Source: Gammaproteobacteria bacterium (GTDB lineage: Bacteria; Pseudomonadota; Gammaproteobacteria; Steroidobacterales; Steroidobacteraceae). From it: DNA of 17,154 bases. The stretch lies in assembly GCA_030830595.1 (NCBI GenBank), contig JAURMS010000175.1:1-17154 (forward strand), written 5' to 3'. A model generated the notes under the pieces. It saw only the letters and a program-made list of their open reading frames with translations. It was not told the DNA's origin and did not search any database. Shown here piece after piece: positions 7,056 through 14,298 of this stretch. A program made the translations under genes and the position numbers. Numbering within the stretch: the first letter of the stretch is position 1; each line of letters begins with the position of its first letter.

Positions 7056-7642
7056 CGTTCACCTCCCAATGCCTCATCAACGGTCACCGGTCCCGGGCCC
7101 GCGCGCTCCATGCGCCCCCCGAAGAAAAATCCGCCGGCAGCAGCGGCCACGAGCGCAGCCAGCACGACCCAGTTAGACACCCCAAGCAGGTCACCCAGCG
7201 TCTGGCGATCCGGTCCCTGCCCCGCAGACATGAAATCCTCGAGACCGGGGAAGGCCAGCGCAAACACCCAGGTACCTGCGACCAGGCCCACCAGGAACAC
7301 CAGCGCATCGATCCGCCCGGAGGCGAAGCCGACCGCCGAAGTGCCCGGGCAATAGCCACCCACGGCCATCCCGGCACCGACCAGGCCGCCGCCCAGCAGC
7401 ATGGGCCACAGCGCAGTGGTCGGGATGTACAGCGACTCGGGTTGCACCCAGCCCAGGGCCCGCAGGGCCTCTAGACCGATGGCCGCCACCAGCACCGCCG
7501 GGAACATCACCTTGAACACCGACCAGTCGCGCAGCTGGAACTGTCCCTGCAGCTTGCAGCCGCTGCCGAAACCAGCGTTTTCCAGCACGTAGCCGAACAG
7601 CACTCCACACAGGAGTCCCGATACGATGATGCCTGTATCCAT
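7052..7642 (-). CDS. YeeE/YedE-family membrane protein
   Basis: A 196-residue inner-membrane protein with about five hydrophobic segments. It carries both characteristic cysteine motifs in one chain: GFGSGCKLQG (Cys29) and GGYCPGTS (Cys98). This suggests a compact form of the thiosulfate/sulfur-transport family rather than one half of a pair. The ATG is preceded by GGAGG (complement of 7651-7655) with an eight-base spacer, and its stop overlaps the Cys-repeat start by four bases, so the two are translationally coupled. It follows the FadL-type gene by 24 bases. Movement of a sulfur species across the inner membrane is expected from the family; direction and substrate are not visible. Confidence 0.85.
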   Translation of the reverse strand: MDTGIIVSGLLCGVLFGYVLENAGFGSGCKLQGQFQLRDWSVFKVMFPAVLVAAIGLEALRALGWVQPESLYIPTTALWPMLLGGGLVGAGMAVGGYCPGTSAVGFASGRIDALVFLVGLVAGTWVFALAFPGLEDFMSAGQGPDRQTLGDLLGVSNWVVLAALVAAAAGGFFFGGRMERAGPGPVTVDEALGGER

Positions 7643-7666
7643 GTCGTATTCCTCCGTGCGACCAGG

Positions 7667-8959
7667 TCAGTAGCGCTTGACTACCGACAGGGTCAGCATG
7701 TCCTCACTCAATGAGATCGTTTCCGTGCCACCAAAGCCGGGCCCAAAGACCAGGTTGAACAGCGAGCTGCCGGTGACGGTTTCCTTCTTGGCATGCGTGG
7801 CAGCCACCTGGAAAGTCAGGCTGTCGGTGGCATCCCAGGCCAGGCCCAGGCTGTAGTGGTCGCGCACCACCCCGGGCGCCAGGATGTTGAAGGTGACGTC
7901 CGCTGGCGTGATCGGGTTATCCGACTTGTTGTAGCCCGCCCGCAGCTTCAGGGTATTCGTGGCCTGCCATTCGGCACCAACGCGCCAGGCCGTGATGTCC
8001 TTCCAGCCGAACCCGGGGCCATTGTTCGCGCCCAGGGGCGCAACCGGCAGGCTGGGCAGTCCGACAGAGTTGACGCCGGAGTATTCGATGCGCAGGACAT
8101 CGGCCGCCACCAGCAGCGACTCGCCTCGCCAGGACACGCCGAGGCCGTAGTTCGATGGGATGTCGAAGCCACCCTGCTCGGCAAACAAGCCCTTGTACTT
8201 CTTGAACTTGCCCATGTTCATCTTCGAGGCCCAGGTCAGGCCGACGCCGAAGGCGCCGAACTGGCCGTGGTATCCGAGGCGGATGCCTGCCCCCATGCTC
8301 TCGTCGTAGTCACGATTGGTGACGTTGCCGGGGCTGCCCGTGAACGGCGGAAAGCCCGGCGGATTGTCAAACGCCTGCAGGCCGAAGGCCTTGAACTTCT
8401 GGTACCCCAATAACGGCGAAATACCGATGGAATGCCCGGGTGCAATGCGGTGGGCAAAGGTGGGAGCGATGACCAGCTGCGCGAGGTCGACGCCCAGCCG
8501 CCCACCGCCGCAGAGCAGGTTTGCCGTATTGGGGCCGAAACCGCAGTCCAGCTGGCCGCCGTCGTAGGTGGTGTTCATGCCGCCATTGCCGTACAGCGTC
8601 ACACCCCACGCGGAATCCTCGCCCACCTTCCGGTTCCAGGAGAACTCCGGGACCATGAAGTCTTCACGGCCGCTCTCCACGCTGGCATCGAGAAAGGCGC
8701 TACCACTACGGGTGGCCTTGCGCTTGGGGCTGAACCACTCGAGGCCAAATTGTAGGTCGTCTCCCGTGTCCACGGCGGTGGCCGGATTGTTGGCACCGGC
8801 GAAACCGTGGCCACTGACCGCGAAGCTGGCGCCACCCATGCCCTTGGAAGCGGCCCCGTAGCCGTGCGCAAAGTAGCCATCCGTCGCCAGGGCCGGCGTG
8901 CTGGCCAGCCCTGCTGCCAAGCCCAACATGCCGAGAAGTTTTTTGTTGCCGTGATTCAT
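7667..8959 (-). CDS. FadL/OmpP1/TodX-family outer-membrane channel
   Basis: A 430-residue outer-membrane beta-barrel. The signal peptide ends near PALA|TDGYF (residue 25), and the mature N-terminus GYFAHGYGAASKGMGGAS is the family's plug-region signature. NNPAT follows near residue 58, alternating hydrophobic strands run to the end, and the C-terminal residue is an aromatic Tyr (VVKRY), the usual barrel-assembly signal. FadL proteins admit hydrophobic molecules (fatty acids, aromatics) by lateral diffusion. Start is taken as the ATG at 8959, with GGGGA about four bases upstream, rather than an in-frame TTG at 8971. Its position between two YeeE-like genes and upstream of sulfurtransferases suggests a sulfur substrate, possibly hydrophobic zero-valent sulfur or an organosulfur compound; that is inference. 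Cys residues in an LDCGFG...LLCGGG loop may form a disulfide. Confidence 0.88.
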   Translation of the reverse strand: MNHGNKKLLGMLGLAAGLASTPALATDGYFAHGYGAASKGMGGASFAVSGHGFAGANNPATAVDTGDDLQFGLEWFSPKRKATRSGSAFLDASVESGREDFMVPEFSWNRKVGEDSAWGVTLYGNGGMNTTYDGGQLDCGFGPNTANLLCGGGRLGVDLAQLVIAPTFAHRIAPGHSIGISPLLGYQKFKAFGLQAFDNPPGFPPFTGSPGNVTNRDYDESMGAGIRLGYHGQFGAFGVGLTWASKMNMGKFKKYKGLFAEQGGFDIPSNYGLGVSWRGESLLVAADVLRIEYSGVNSVGLPSLPVAPLGANNGPGFGWKDITAWRVGAEWQATNTLKLRAGYNKSDNPITPADVTFNILAPGVVRDHYSLGLAWDATDSLTFQVAATHAKKETVTGSSLFNLVFGPGFGGTETISLSEDMLTLSVVKRY

Positions 8960-8987
8960 TGAGTTCCCCAAAAAAGATGTCTGTTTG

Positions 8988-8999
8988 AATTTAGAAATT
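8988..8999. promoter_or_regulatory. Small AT-rich inverted repeat upstream of the FadL-type gene
   Basis: AATTT-AG-AAATT is a 5+2+5 inverted repeat in an AT-rich patch, overlapping the stop of the upstream YeeE-like gene. Read on the minus strand its centre is TTTCTAAA, resembling the ATTCTAAT centre of the inverted repeat at 9597-9612. It might be a second operator or internal promoter for the fadL-led genes. It is short, made only of A/T arms, and could be chance. Confidence 0.2.
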
Positions 9000-9546
9000 A
9001 TTTGCGTAACAGCGGCAGCCTGCTGACCAGCAGCCCCGCTGCGAAGAAACCGCCCAGGAACACGAAGCCCGCCACTGCCAGGGTGGCACTGCCGGAAAGG
9101 CCCAGCCCGCTGGTGCAGCCGGTAGCAAGCCTCGCACCGAACCCAGCCAGCATGCCGCCTGCGAGCGCCAGCACCAGCCTGCGCGCTGCGCCGTACTTGC
9201 GCGAGCCCTCCACCTGTACATGGAAGCGCCCCGCCGTGGCCGCAGCCAGGAAGCCGCCCAGGATGACCCCGACCACCTGCCAGGTGATCCAGCTGCCGCT
9301 CAGCGCGCCGGCCCCTGCCATGGGTGAGAGATATTCGTTCGCAGCGGTGGCGGCAGGCGCAGCCTGCATTCCGACCCAGGCCGCTGCCAGCGTGAAGAAG
9401 CCCGTGGCGCCCAGCCCGTGACCCGTGAAAATGAAGGTGGCGAGCAGGACGAGCCCGAGCGCAATGCCCGCCGCCAGCGGCGGCCAGAACGGGCGCGGAG
9501 CCGCGTGCGAATGCGCCGCATAGGCGCCAAGGTGCTGATCTGACAT
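8998..9546 (-). CDS. YeeE/YedE-family membrane protein, first gene of the leftward operon
   Basis: A 182-residue protein with four or five membrane segments and a His-containing hydrophilic N-terminus (residues 1-20). The family motif GARLATGCTSGLGLSG lies near residues 137-152 with Cys144. There is no CPG motif, so by itself it resembles the PmpA-type half; the YeeE-like gene two positions downstream might partner it. ATG at 9546 is preceded by GGGGGA about four bases upstream. It opens the operon that diverges from sox, and a leftward promoter lies 40-68 bases upstream. Transport or relay of thiosulfate or a related sulfur species is expected from the family. Confidence 0.85.
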   Translation of the reverse strand: MSDQHLGAYAAHSHAAPRPFWPPLAAGIALGLVLLATFIFTGHGLGATGFFTLAAAWVGMQAAPAATAANEYLSPMAGAGALSGSWITWQVVGVILGGFLAAATAGRFHVQVEGSRKYGAARRLVLALAGGMLAGFGARLATGCTSGLGLSGSATLAVAGFVFLGGFFAAGLLVSRLPLLRK

Positions 9547-9585
9547 GTGTCCCCCGTAGTCAGCATTTGTACAACTTGCGTTCTG

Positions 9586-9614
9586 ATAATATTTCAGTAA
9601 ATTCTAATTTACAA
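9586..9614 (-). promoter_or_regulatory. Leftward sigma-70-like promoter for the yeeE-fadL operon
   Basis: On the minus strand, TTGTAA (complement of 9609-9614) and TATTAT (complement of 9586-9591) are separated by exactly 17 bases. They match four and five of six consensus bases respectively. The -10 box lies 40 bases upstream of the ATG at 9546. The intergenic stretch is AT-rich compared with its surroundings. A rightward promoter for soxX is less clear: TTTACA at 9608-9613 is a good -35 but no -10 follows at a suitable distance; TTGCGT at 9576-9581 with TAAATT at 9598-9603 is a weak alternative. Confidence 0.55.
9597..9612. promoter_or_regulatory. Inverted repeat operator candidate between the divergent operons
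   Basis: GTAAATT-CT-AATTTAC is an exact 7-base inverted repeat with a 2-base centre. It lies inside the spacer of the leftward promoter and overlaps its -35 box, so a bound protein would block RNA polymerase. It shares the half-site AGTAAAT with the AT-rich region before the dioxygenase gene (19-25). Sulfur-oxidation genes are often repressed by ArsR-type thiol sensors (SoxR, BigR, SqrR) binding such dyads. Which regulator binds here is unknown, since none is encoded in the window. Confidence 0.55.
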
Positions 9615-9664
9615 ATCTCGCAACTTTGCGCTGCGGGAAGAACGGACGATAGGGGACGCTCGTG

Positions 9665-10318
9665 ATGAACAAGATTGACTTGAGTCAATGCCTTGCACTG
9701 ATGGTGCTCGCAGCCTGCGCTGTACCGGCCCTCGCTGAGGCGCCTAGCACCGCCCTGCCCGCGGCGGCGCTCGAGTCCTTCAGGCCGCAAGACCCCGCCT
9801 GGGCTGCTCGGCTGGTACCCGACGACACCCAGGCCACCTGCATCCGCAGCCGCAACCTGCCAGAGGGCGAGGAAGCGGCAGCGCTGCTGAAGCGTGAGAC
9901 GGACAGCGTGCGTTTTCCAGCGGACGGCAAGCTCTTGGGTGACTGGCGACGCGGCGAGGCCATCGCCCAGAACGGGCGTGGCCTGCAGCACTCGGACGCA
10001 CCGGACACCGTAGTGGGTGGCAACTGCTACGCCTGCCACCAGATCGCACCGAACGAAATCGGCTACGGCACGATAGGACCCAGTTTGCTGGGATATGGCC
10101 GCTTGCGTGGACAAGGCGAATTCATCCAGCGCTACACGTGGACCAAGATCTACAACGCCCAGGCTTACGTGCCCTGCAGCATCATGCCCCGCTTCGGCAC
10201 CCAGGGCATTCTGGGGGAGCAGGACATTGCCGACCTGATGGCCCTGCTCCTGGATCCGGACTCACCGGTCAATGCCGAGCCTGCGGCCGAGACGAGCAAC
10301 GACTCCGCGGATCGATAA
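9665..10318 (+). CDS. soxX: SoxX, cytochrome c subunit of the SoxAX complex
   Basis: A 217-residue periplasmic c-type cytochrome. With SoxA it oxidatively joins thiosulfate to the SoxY cysteine. One haem site, NCYACH (Cys121, Cys124, His125), and the downstream SIMPRFG with Met174 as likely distal ligand give the SoxX pattern, as does the GxxGPSLLGYG stretch after the haem motif. The signal peptide could end at PALA|EA (residue 24); a lipobox-like LAAC (residues 15-18) is also present, so lipoprotein processing cannot be excluded. ATG at 9665 has AGGGGA at 9651-9656; GTG at 9662 is a less likely start. It leads the sox operon, while its partner soxA is the last gene, about 6.3 kb away. Confidence 0.92.
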   Translation: MNKIDLSQCLALMVLAACAVPALAEAPSTALPAAALESFRPQDPAWAARLVPDDTQATCIRSRNLPEGEEAAALLKRETDSVRFPADGKLLGDWRRGEAIAQNGRGLQHSDAPDTVVGGNCYACHQIAPNEIGYGTIGPSLLGYGRLRGQGEFIQRYTWTKIYNAQAYVPCSIMPRFGTQGILGEQDIADLMALLLDPDSPVNAEPAAETSNDSADR

Positions 10319-10320
10319 AC

Positions 10321-12018
10321 ATGGACCGGAGGGAATTTCTCGCCGCGCTGGGGGCCGCCTACGCCGCAGGGTTGTGGTCGAGGGGCGCAGGCGCCCAGGT
10401 CAGCTACGACCTGCCCCGCTTCGGTAACGTCTCGCTGCTGCATATCACCGACAGCCACGGCCAGCTGCTGCCCATCCACTACCGCGAGCCGGATACCAAC
10501 CTCGGTATCGGCCCGCAGTTCGGCCAGCCTCCGCACCTTGTTGGGTCGGCCTTCCTGAACCACTTCGGGATTGCCGCAGGATCGGCAGAAGCCTTCGCCT
10601 TCACGCCCATGGGCTACGTAGACGCCGCCGCGCAGTACGGCCGGATGGGCGGCTATGCGCATCTCGCAACGCTGGTAAAACAGCTACGAGCCTCGCGCCC
10701 TGGCGCCTTGTTGCTGGACGGCGGTGATGCCTGGCAGGGCAGCGGCACCGCGTTGTGGACCCGTGGCCTCGACATGGCGGAAGCCGGCGTGGAACTCGGG
10801 GTAGACGTCATGACCGGCCACTGGGAATTCACCCTCGGTGCCGAGCGGGTGCAGGAACTGGTGGAAGGCCCCCTCGCTGGCCGCACCGCTTTCATCGCCC
10901 AGAACATCGCCTCGGCCGATTTTGGCGACCCGATCTTCGAGGCCTCGGCGCTGCGCGAGATCAACGGCGTGCCGATCGGCATCATCGGCCAGGCCTTCCC
11001 CTACACGCCCATCGCCAACCCTCGGCACTTCACCCCCGAGTGGACCTTCGGCCTGCAGGAACGTGGCCTGCAAAGCGAGATCGACCGCCTGCGTGCGGCC
11101 GGTGCACAGGTGGTGGTGATCCTCTCCCACAACGGCATGGACGTGGACCTCAAGCTGGCCTCCCGACTGACCGGCCTTGATGCGATCCTCGGTGGCCACA
11201 CTCACGATGCCATGCCACGGCCCACCGTCGTGTCCGGTCCGTCTGGCCCGGTGCTGGTCACCAACGCGGGCAGCAACGGCAAGTTCGTCGGCGTGCTGGA
11301 CTTCGACGTGCGCGAGGGCAGGATTCGGGACTATCAGTACCGCCTGCTGCCGGTGTTTTCCAACGCGCTGCCCGCCGATACGGCCATGGCCGCGTTGATC
11401 GAGCGACACCGTGCACCCTACCTCGAGCAACTCGCGGAACCGCTGGCTAAAACCGACACCCTCCTCTACCGCCGCGGCAACTTCAACGGCAGCTTCGACC
11501 AGCTGATCCTCGATGCCCTGATGCAGGAAAAGGAGGCGGAGATCGCCTTCTCGCCGGGTTTCCGCTGGGGCACCAGCGTATTGCCCGGGGAGGTCATCCG
11601 CATGGAAGACCTGCTGGGCCAGACCGCCATCACCTACCCGGCAGTCACCCTCACCGAGATGACCGGCGAGCGCATCAAGGCCGTGCTTGAGGACGTCTGC
11701 GACAACCTGTTCAACCCCGACCCCTTCTACCAGCAGGGCGGCGACATGGTGCGCGTCGGCGGCCTGCGCTACCGCTGCACGCCGGGGGCGGCCATGGGCC
11801 AGCGTATCGACAACCTGACGCTGACCGGCAAGCCTCTCGACGCCTCGCGCAGCTACAAGGTGGCCGGCTGGGCCTCGGTGGCGGAAGGGGTTTCCGGTGA
11901 GCCGGTGTGGGACCTGGTCGCGCGGTATCTGCGCGGACAGAAAACCATCGGTTCGGTGGCCACCAACGTGCCCGAGCTGGTCGGGGTGGGCGACAATCCG
12001 GGCAGGATCGACGAATGA
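10321..12018 (+). CDS. soxB: SoxB, sulfate thiohydrolase (dimanganese)
   Basis: A 565-residue periplasmic enzyme that hydrolyses the terminal sulfonate from SoxY-bound S-sulfocysteine, releasing sulfate. The N-terminus MDRREFLAAL is a Tat signal (twin Arg at 3-4), fitting export of a folded metalloprotein. The metallophosphoesterase motifs appear in order: HITDSHGQ (Asp44, His46), DGGDAWQGSG (Asp136), GHWEFT (His167, the SoxB version of the nucleotidase GNHEF), LSHNGMD, and GGHTHD (His293, His295). A 5'-nucleotidase-type C-terminal domain follows. The start is ATG 10321, two bases after the soxX stop; the frame is open farther upstream, but only the internal ATG gives the Tat signal. It overlaps the next gene by four bases (ATGA). 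Length and motifs are typical. Confidence 0.95.
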   Translation: MDRREFLAALGAAYAAGLWSRGAGAQVSYDLPRFGNVSLLHITDSHGQLLPIHYREPDTNLGIGPQFGQPPHLVGSAFLNHFGIAAGSAEAFAFTPMGYVDAAAQYGRMGGYAHLATLVKQLRASRPGALLLDGGDAWQGSGTALWTRGLDMAEAGVELGVDVMTGHWEFTLGAERVQELVEGPLAGRTAFIAQNIASADFGDPIFEASALREINGVPIGIIGQAFPYTPIANPRHFTPEWTFGLQERGLQSEIDRLRAAGAQVVVILSHNGMDVDLKLASRLTGLDAILGGHTHDAMPRPTVVSGPSGPVLVTNAGSNGKFVGVLDFDVREGRIRDYQYRLLPVFSNALPADTAMAALIERHRAPYLEQLAEPLAKTDTLLYRRGNFNGSFDQLILDALMQEKEAEIAFSPGFRWGTSVLPGEVIRMEDLLGQTAITYPAVTLTEMTGERIKAVLEDVCDNLFNPDPFYQQGGDMVRVGGLRYRCTPGAAMGQRIDNLTLTGKPLDASRSYKVAGWASVAEGVSGEPVWDLVARYLRGQKTIGSVATNVPELVGVGDNPGRIDE

Positions 12019-12971
12019 GGCGCTGGGCTGCCACGCTGCTGATGGCAGCGGCCAGCGCGGCCAGCCTGGCTGTCACCGCAGGTGAGCGCCTCGAACCCGA
12101 GCAGGTGGCGCCCAGCGCATGGTACGTGCGTGGCGCCTCCGGACCGGCCTCGCTGGACAATCGGGGCTTCAACTCCAACGCCGGGTTCGTGGTGACCGAC
12201 GAGGGCGTGGTGGTCATCGATGCGCTGGGCACGCCGGGACTCGGCGAGGCCCTGCTGGCCGCCATCCGCTCCGTCACCGACCAGCCCATCCGCATCCTGA
12301 TCCTCACCCATTGGCATGCCGACCATGCCTACGGTGCGGGGGCCTTACGCAGGGCCGGCGCCGAGATCTGGGTGCACGAAGGCGCACACGACTACCTCGA
12401 CGGCGAGGCGGGCCAGGCGAGGCTTGCCGAGCGCAAGCGCAACCTCGGTGAACTCGTGCCGCAGGACATGGAATTGCTGCGCCCGGATCGATGGCTCACC
12501 GGTGACCTGGAGTTCGAACTCGGGGGCGAGCAGTTCATCCTCCGCCACCTCGGTCCGGCGCATACCCCGGAAGATACCGTCATCCTGGCCCGCAACGCGG
12601 GCGTGCTGTTCGCTGGCGACATCATCATGCGCGGGCGCATTCCCCTGGTCGGCCAGGCGCCGATCATGGATTGGCTCGAGGCGATCGACCGGCTGCTGGC
12701 TTACCACCCCAAGGTGCTGGTGCCAGGACACGGCGCCGCCACGCCCGACCCGGAAGCGGACCTGGCCATGACCAGCGAGTACCTGCGCTTTCTGGCCCGC
12801 GAGGTGGGCTGCGCAGGGCGCGAGTTCCTGCCCTTCGATGAAGTCTACGCCGGTGTGGACTGGAGCCGTTTCGAATCGCTGCCGGGCTTTGCCGAGGCCA
12901 ATCGTGCGAATGCCTGGGGCGCGTATCTGCAGGGCGAGGCAGGCGTGCGCCTGCCCGATTGCGACCCATGA
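12015..12971 (+). CDS. soxH: SoxH-like exported MBL-fold metallo-hydrolase
   Basis: A 318-residue protein with an N-terminal signal peptide (hydrophobic 5-22) and a metallo-beta-lactamase domain. THWHADHA (residues 98-105; His99, His101, Asp103, His104) is the zinc motif, followed by AHTPEDTVI, FAGDIIMRGRIP and PGHGA, supplying the remaining ligands. Length and layout match SoxH of Paracoccus-type sox clusters and the related quinoprotein-relay zinc hydrolases. SoxH is not essential for thiosulfate oxidation in Paracoccus and its reaction is not established. The start codon overlaps the soxB stop (ATGA), indicating coupling. It is distinct from the cytoplasmic dioxygenase at the left of the window, which has the ETHE1 pattern and no signal peptide. 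The gene symbol is assigned by family and context. Confidence 0.75.
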   Translation: MRRWAATLLMAAASAASLAVTAGERLEPEQVAPSAWYVRGASGPASLDNRGFNSNAGFVVTDEGVVVIDALGTPGLGEALLAAIRSVTDQPIRILILTHWHADHAYGAGALRRAGAEIWVHEGAHDYLDGEAGQARLAERKRNLGELVPQDMELLRPDRWLTGDLEFELGGEQFILRHLGPAHTPEDTVILARNAGVLFAGDIIMRGRIPLVGQAPIMDWLEAIDRLLAYHPKVLVPGHGAATPDPEADLAMTSEYLRFLAREVGCAGREFLPFDEVYAGVDWSRFESLPGFAEANRANAWGAYLQGEAGVRLPDCDP

Positions 12972-12987
12972 ACAGGGAGACTGGAGA

Positions 12988-14298
12988 ATGAAGGACAGCT
13001 TGCTGACCGGCACGCGGATCAGGCCGGCGCCAGAAAATCACCTCGGTGAGGACGTCATCCAGGAGGCGAGACGCCGCTTCATGGGCGGTGCGCTCATGGC
13101 AGGGGCCGCGGCGATGGCGGCACCGGCCGTGGCCGCAAGCGCCGAATCGCTGGACATCCCTGAGTGGACTCGCCAACTGGGCCCAGGTGTCGGCACCCAT
13201 CCCTACGGCATGCCCTCGCGGTACGAAGCCAATGTGCAGCGCCGCGAAAGCCCCGGGCTCACCCGCACCAAGCAGTCCTCGGTCAGCTTCACGCCGCTGC
13301 AGAGCCTGTTCGGCATCGTCACCCCCAGCGGCCTGCACTTCGAGCGCTACCACGCCGGGCTGCCCGATATCGATCCGGCGGAGCACCGCCTGGCGATCCA
13401 CGGGCTGGTGGAACAGCCTCGCCTCTACACCATGGACGACCTGCTGAGGTTGCCATCCGAAAGCCGCTTCCACTTCGTGGAGTGCGGTGCCAACACTGCC
13501 ATGGAGTGGGGGAATTCGGCGGTGCCGACCGTGCAGTACACCCACGGCATGCTCTCCTGCAGTGAATACACCGGCGTACCGCTCAAGCTGCTCCTTGAAG
13601 AGTCAGGCTACGACCGAAAACTCGGCAAGTACCTGCTGGCCGAAGGCTCGGATGGCGCGGCGCTGACGCGTACGATCGGGATCGACGCGGCGCTCGACGA
13701 TGCCATGGTGGTCTATGCCCAGAATGGGGAAATGCTCCGGCCTGAGCAGGGCTATCCGCTGCGCCTCCTGGTGCCGGGCGTCCAGGGCATTTCACAGGTC
13801 AAGTGGCTGCGCCGACTCGAGGTCGGCGACATGCCGTGGAACACCCGCGAAGAATCCCTGCAGTACGCCGACTTCATGCCGGATGGCCGCTATCGCCAGT
13901 ACACCTGGATCCAGGAAGCCAAGTCGGTGATCACCACCCCCTCCGGTGGCCAGGTCATCATGGACAAGGGCTATCACCAGATTACGGGCCTCGCCTGGTC
14001 TGGCCGCGGCCGCATTACGCGGGTCGACGTCTCGACAGACGGTGGACGCAACTGGCGCGAGGCCACGCTGCAGGCACCCGTGATGAGCAAGTGCCTCACC
14101 CGCTTTCGCTGCGACTGGAACTGGGACGGGGGTCCTGCCCTGCTGCAGAGTCGCGCCATCGACGAGACCGGCTACGTGCAGCCGCAGATGAAACAGCTAC
14201 GCGAAGTGCGTGGCACGCGCTCGATCTATCACAACAATGCCATCCAGACGTGGAAGGTGGCGGAAGACGGAGTGGTGACGAATGTCCAGGTCAGCTGA
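12988..14298 (+). CDS. soxC: SoxC, molybdenum subunit of sulfane dehydrogenase SoxCD
   Basis: A 436-residue periplasmic molybdopterin oxidoreductase of the sulfite oxidase family. With SoxD it oxidises the SoxY-bound sulfane sulfur, releasing six electrons, so thiosulfate can go fully to sulfate without sulfur globules. A Tat signal with RRRFMGG at residues 28-34 follows a long n-region, as usual for SoxC. HFVECGANTAMEWG contains Cys166, the expected molybdenum ligand. A C-terminal Mo-co dimerisation domain begins around 320 (ITTPSGGQVI, then RVDVSTDGGRNWREA). Start ATG 12988 has GGGAG at 12975-12979; the longer frame to 12838 is out-of-frame overlap with soxH. The 3' end overlaps soxD by 17 bases. 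Confidence 0.94.
   Translation: MKDSLLTGTRIRPAPENHLGEDVIQEARRRFMGGALMAGAAAMAAPAVAASAESLDIPEWTRQLGPGVGTHPYGMPSRYEANVQRRESPGLTRTKQSSVSFTPLQSLFGIVTPSGLHFERYHAGLPDIDPAEHRLAIHGLVEQPRLYTMDDLLRLPSESRFHFVECGANTAMEWGNSAVPTVQYTHGMLSCSEYTGVPLKLLLEESGYDRKLGKYLLAEGSDGAALTRTIGIDAALDDAMVVYAQNGEMLRPEQGYPLRLLVPGVQGISQVKWLRRLEVGDMPWNTREESLQYADFMPDGRYRQYTWIQEAKSVITTPSGGQVIMDKGYHQITGLAWSGRGRITRVDVSTDGGRNWREATLQAPVMSKCLTRFRCDWNWDGGPALLQSRAIDETGYVQPQMKQLREVRGTRSIYHNNAIQTWKVAEDGVVTNVQVS

Noticed and set aside
8972..8980. A-run upstream of the FadL-type gene as a terminator (T-run on the minus strand)
   Set aside because: No GC-rich stem precedes the run, and the genes on either side look co-transcribed.
10138..10320. 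Upstream extension of soxB from 10138
   Set aside because: It overlaps the coding sequence of soxX in another frame, and only the ATG at 10321 gives the proper Tat signal.
12015..12971. The SoxH-like gene as a second persulfide dioxygenase
   Set aside because: It has a signal peptide, THWHADH rather than the ETHE1 THAHADH context, and sits inside sox, all pointing to the SoxH/quinoprotein-relay group.
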